From Asterionellopsis glacialis (Eukaryota > Bacillariophyta > Plagiogrammaphyceae > Rhaphoneidales > Asterionellopsidaceae), in NCBI GenBank assembly GCA_014885115.2, contig WKLE02001033.1, positions 1 to 46,149 on the forward strand: a stretch of 46,149 nucleotides of DNA, read 5' to 3'. This document shows positions 42,691 through 46,149 of this stretch, piece by piece. The first letter of the stretch is position 1. The number at the start of each line of letters is the position of its first letter. The notes under the pieces were generated by a model. It had not been told where the DNA came from. It saw only the letters and a list, made by a program, of their open reading frames with translations, and did not search any database. Position numbers and translations under genes: made by a program.

Positions 42691-43550
42691 GATTCGTTTA
42701 GGTACAGTTTTGATCGACAATGGAATCCGAGAGAGTACAAAACACAAAACACAATCAAACACCGACACCAAAAAAATACCAAATAATAAGGAACGACGGA
42801 AGAGTAAGCAGTACGATACGTTTCTGTGAAAGTAGCGTCACTCGCTTTGATGTGGAAGTTTTCGTCTTTGGCTCTCCGACCCCAAGTTCCCCAGTTTTCT
42901 CTATCTCTCTCTCTATCCCTCCATCGAAAATCGGTCGGCAAGAGCCCAGGAAGTCTACTGACTGTACCTTACTGTCTGTACGAGCATATTTTGATTTTTT
43001 TAAAGGACACCAGAAAAAAATGATACACAGATACACGTACAATACAAACTCGCAAGAACGCAAGAACAGACAGACAGACAGTCAGTACCGTCTGTTCGAT
43101 AATAGTTGAGACAAAATTTTCAAGAGTCTGTTTTCACCCCCCAGACATCTATATACTGTTCGAAAGCTCTTGTTTTCTAGATCACGATTATTGTCAGCAA
43201 GAAGACCAGTTCCAGGTTTGAACGTGAATGTGTATCCAAACAAAGTTACTTAGATTAAAATAGATTAAAATAAAAGCTATAAATAATCTTTCGGAAAATG
43301 TAACGGCTTCTGTGAGACTCCGAAATTAATCTTGCAGAAAATAGCACCAATATAAAAATATGGGAAGACCGTTAAAAAAACCATAAGTAATAAAAACAGT
43401 GGGATACTCCGTGTAATTTATTTTTCTTAAGTAATTTTTCTTGAAAACAAAAAAAACGTAAATTTTTATTCGGTCATGTATACAGCATTACCAACTATCA
43501 AATTTGAGATGAAAAGCCGTCAACGATGACAAGAAATCGACAATGACGGC
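42691..43550. other. Upstream region of the TTC1-like gene
   Basis: Presumed promoter and 5' UTR of the TPR gene (a TCTCTCTCTCT run at 42903-42915), then AT-rich DNA. Short frames at 42720-43109 (+) and 42755-43063 (-) overlap each other and have no recognisable domain. Confidence 0.45.
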
Positions 43551-43664
43551 AATACTTTTGGAATGGAGGTCGCCATGGCGTCCAAATCGAAAATTGCTTT
43601 CGATAGCGCAGAAGACAGCAATTTTTGATTTCGTTGCCATGGCGACCTCCATTCCAAAAGTATT
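43551..43664. repeat. Strong hairpin: 29-bp perfect arms plus imperfect inner stem
   Basis: Left arm 43551-43579 (AATACTTTTGGAATGGAGG...) is the exact inverse of 43636-43664 (...CCTCCATTCCAAAAGTATT). Inside, AAATCGAAAATTGCTTTC (43584-43601) opposes GACAGCAATTTTTGATTT with few mismatches, so the stem is about 50 bp with a loop of ~10 nt. Each arm contains the palindrome GCCATGGC. Flanks do not extend the pairing. Confidence 0.9.
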
Positions 43665-43761
43665 GAGGACACATCAACTATTTCCAGACAGACGGTACAT
43701 GAAACCGTTTTTGACAATCTGAATCATATCCCAGTGCTCTCTCATTTAGAGAGAGTCTGTA

Positions 43762-45182
43762 CCTTTCTGGGGCTTTGGCATTATGATTGACAAAGGTCTA
43801 CGTAAATGACCCGTATGTATCATATTCCGTAGGATTGGTAGAAAACACCAGCAATTTATGAAGTAGGACAACTTTTTTTCTTCACTTAAAAAGTAGAAGC
43901 ATGTCAATGTCACACATTTGTACACAGACATATACTGAGCAACTCTGGTGAAACTCAAAAGACCACAAGAATTTGAGACAATAATGGTAACAATGATGCA
44001 TGAAGGGCCATGAACAATGGGATTTTCAAAGAATATAACCATATTTCATGAATAGCTTATTCATTGTATTTCATTTAACTGTTGATTGTTCCATGATACA
44101 GTGTTGATATATCTGGAATTTGGTGTGCAACATGTATCCATTGTAACAGGACAGCAACACATACTTTCACTGGAGACAACACGTGAAATATCAATGCTGG
44201 GGAGTGCTAGAATATCTGTTCAAGTAAAAAAAACTTTTACACAGAACAACACACATTATCTGTTTTACTGAGAAGTGAAATCATCAATACCATAGTATTA
44301 AAATGAATGATTACTACAATAAATAACTTGACTATACATCATACTACATTGTTGGGCCACATGGATTGATTGTTGAGTATAAAAAATTCTATTTTACATG
44401 CTTTTAGGCCATATATCATCTAGATACTGTACAGTTTGAAATTTTTTCCTTGTGTGATGGCACTTTTTTTTTAAATGATCAAGTTTTGCAAAGAATAATA
44501 TGCCTCCAAACTGTTTATCAGATGTTTAGTTGTACTATGATGATGTTGATGAGGATTATTGTTGATTAATTTGATGAAATAATCAGCATCCTTGTGGTTT
44601 ACTTTTCCATGTGATTCCTTACAGTTTCTCCTTCATTTTCTTCTTCTTGAGAGGTGCAATTCTCAATTTTTCTCCTCTTTGTCACACTAAAGCCAAATTT
44701 ACTACCACATTGTTGATTGGTGTGTCTTTCTAATCTTCAAATGGTCTTGAAAGTCATCTCTGGCATCTTTGAAGTAAAAATATACAAATTTCTGGCTTCC
44801 TTCAAGATGCCGGTAATAAGGATTTTGAAGGTTTCTTGTCAGGGTGATGGTCTCACATGGGCTGCGAAAGTGTGAAGAGTACTATATTTCTTTTGATCCA
44901 TGAGATATCACTTCCTACCCCACAATGACCATTGCATTTTGACCATTGTCAATTGGTTGGTTTTTGGAAAAAGAAGAGCATGTACTTTGGTGTGGTAATA
45001 TTTTCATAAAAGGGCACCAACAAGGATTCCTTGACTCCTTGCAAAAGTGATCTGTATTGACTCTAAGTTTCCCACTGCTTCTTGATAATGGTTGTGACTG
45101 GATTCTAACATTTTCTACACACTTTACATACAATGAGTTTTACAATACAGTTGGTAATCATAATGCAAAAGCCCCAGAAAGG
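43762..45182. mobile_element. 1421-bp TIR element with TA target duplication
   Basis: Left end CCTTTCTGGGGCTTTGGCAT (43762 onwards) and right end, inverted, CCTTTCTGGGGCTTTTGCAT (45182 backwards). The 27-bp TIRs have one mismatch and are flanked by TA at 43760-43761 and 45183-45184. The first bases CCTTT are shared with the mariner element at 11929. No transposase motif is visible. Minus-strand codon-like sequence at 44640-44800 (CSKF.F/KKMPEMTF type, broken) may be the remains of an ORF. Probably a non-autonomous or decayed Tc1/mariner-type element. Confidence 0.85.
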
Positions 45183-45184
45183 TA

Positions 45185-46149
45185 CAGTATGTTCATCAGT
45201 GTTCAGTGTTCAAACTCAATTTCAACAAGATGGAAAAATCATGACAAAGTGCAATATGTACTCCTCTCCTCATGCTCTAAAGCTAAGCAGGTTGAAATAA
45301 CTCCCGATGAGATGATTTGAAACTATTCAATGGAATAGGGTTTGCAGTAGGCTTTGATCTCTCAAGAATTCAGACAAACAAACAGGCTTGACTCATTGGC
45401 ACCAACTTTATTGAAGTATACAAGGTTGCTGTAACTATATCACTTTGATCCTGATTTTATTTGCATCAGGGACAATGAGGGGAATTGGCACTCATATACA
45501 TGCTATCTTCCAGATGTCACAAGATTGCATCCATCTCAGCTTAGGGAGTTTAAATGTACTCATACAATGAAAAAAAATAATCTTGATTTGCCATAGTATG
45601 TGAACATAAAACTGTAATCCTGTGAGCCCACTCCAGGATTTGAACCTTTTAATTTCAAGAAGGAAATTAAATTATAAAAGCTTTTGAATCAACCTAAATT
45701 TAATCGTTTTGGACTCTTTATTCTCATGCAAACATCAACCATTCCAATGGTATTCAGATGTAGCATTCAAGAAACCACCAACTTGTATTAACTTCATCAA
45801 ACTTAACTTATTTCTTACAAATATCTTTTATCCTATGAGATTACAAGTCTTTGTTGAAATTAAAATTCTATCTTAAAGTACTTTTGATCAAATCATCTCA
45901 GTTATGGTTAACCCCGCCCACCGGTAGTGAGTCGGGAATTTGGGATACCTGTAAGATACAGCGGTACAGTATATACATATATCATAAAAAATTTAATTAC
46001 TCGTATTGTCAATTTCATATGTTTTTCCCTTGATTTTAAGGGTCTAAATTAGAGGCAAATCAGAAATAAATCAGACCTTGTCAAAGTACGTACCACTTGT
46101 AAATCTGAGTCACCCTCCTTTTTGTGGTCCTAGATGAGAGCAAAAGATT
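45185..46149. other. AT-rich DNA at the window end, no supported gene
   Basis: Short frames only. A box-B-like sequence (inverse GGTTCAAATCC, 45636-45646) is present without the rest of a tRNA. One CACCGGTAGT word lies near 45920. Confidence 0.45.

Noticed and set aside
43746..44042. 98-codon minus-strand frame overlapping the left TIR at 43762
   Set aside because: It runs through the TIR and has no transposase or other known motif; more likely chance reading of element DNA.
45636..45646. tRNA box-B-like sequence (inverse GGTTCAAATCC)
   Set aside because: The T-stem pairs poorly and no D-arm, anticodon arm or acceptor stem can be built around it.

Overview
The window is nuclear DNA of a photosynthetic stramenopile, almost certainly a diatom. 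This is an inference from four things: short GT-AG introns (93 to 371 nt); a plastid pre-protein with the diatom-type signal peptide ending in an A|F cleavage site; a secreted Ser/Lys repeat protein with the layout of a silaffin; and a diatom-style expanded CRAL-TRIO protein and Ty3/gypsy relic. It is AT-rich, with compact genes in three gene-bearing stretches separated by transposon- and repeat-rich DNA. All identifications come from reading motifs; no database search was run.

Layout. 0.7-10 kb: a putative mitochondrial protein (+), a long DUF1769-like protein (-), two tandem LRR genes (+) sharing a nearly identical 3' half, and a four-exon DCAF7/WDR68/TTG1-type WD40 gene (-) whose last coding exon is 11 nt. 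10.9-16.6 kb: a 945-bp TA-flanked inverted-repeat element, then a 2.6-kb degenerate Tc1/mariner element with TIRs and TA duplication, then decayed coding remnants. 17-23.7 kb: a theta-like GST ending in SKL (-), an unknown protein (+), a CRAL-TRIO protein with one intron (+), and the silaffin-like gene (-). 23.7-32 kb: gene-poor DNA with a dense TACCWGGTA/GGTACC patch, a 241-bp tandem duplication and a rearranged Ty3/gypsy pol fragment (-). 32-34.8 kb: a plastid-targeted small protein (-) and a TLC-domain membrane protein (-), each with one intron. 35-37.9 kb: repeat-derived DNA. 37.9-42.7 kb: a large cell-surface protein with GSDH, PKD and lectin-like domains (+), and a TTC1-type TPR protein (-). 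43.5-46.1 kb: a strong hairpin and a 1.4-kb TIR element.

The genes do not form one pathway. The most notable are the silaffin-like protein (two Ser/Lys blocks, each bounded by RXL-type cleavage motifs), the SKL-ending theta GST and the surface GSDH protein. A recurrent word, TACCWGGTA, fills intergenic DNA. The two best-defined transposon ends here are TA|CC...GG|TA, so some of these words could be excision scars; that is speculative.

Spliced genes are given as full spans with exon coordinates in the evidence. Starts are first in-frame ATG codons unless stated.
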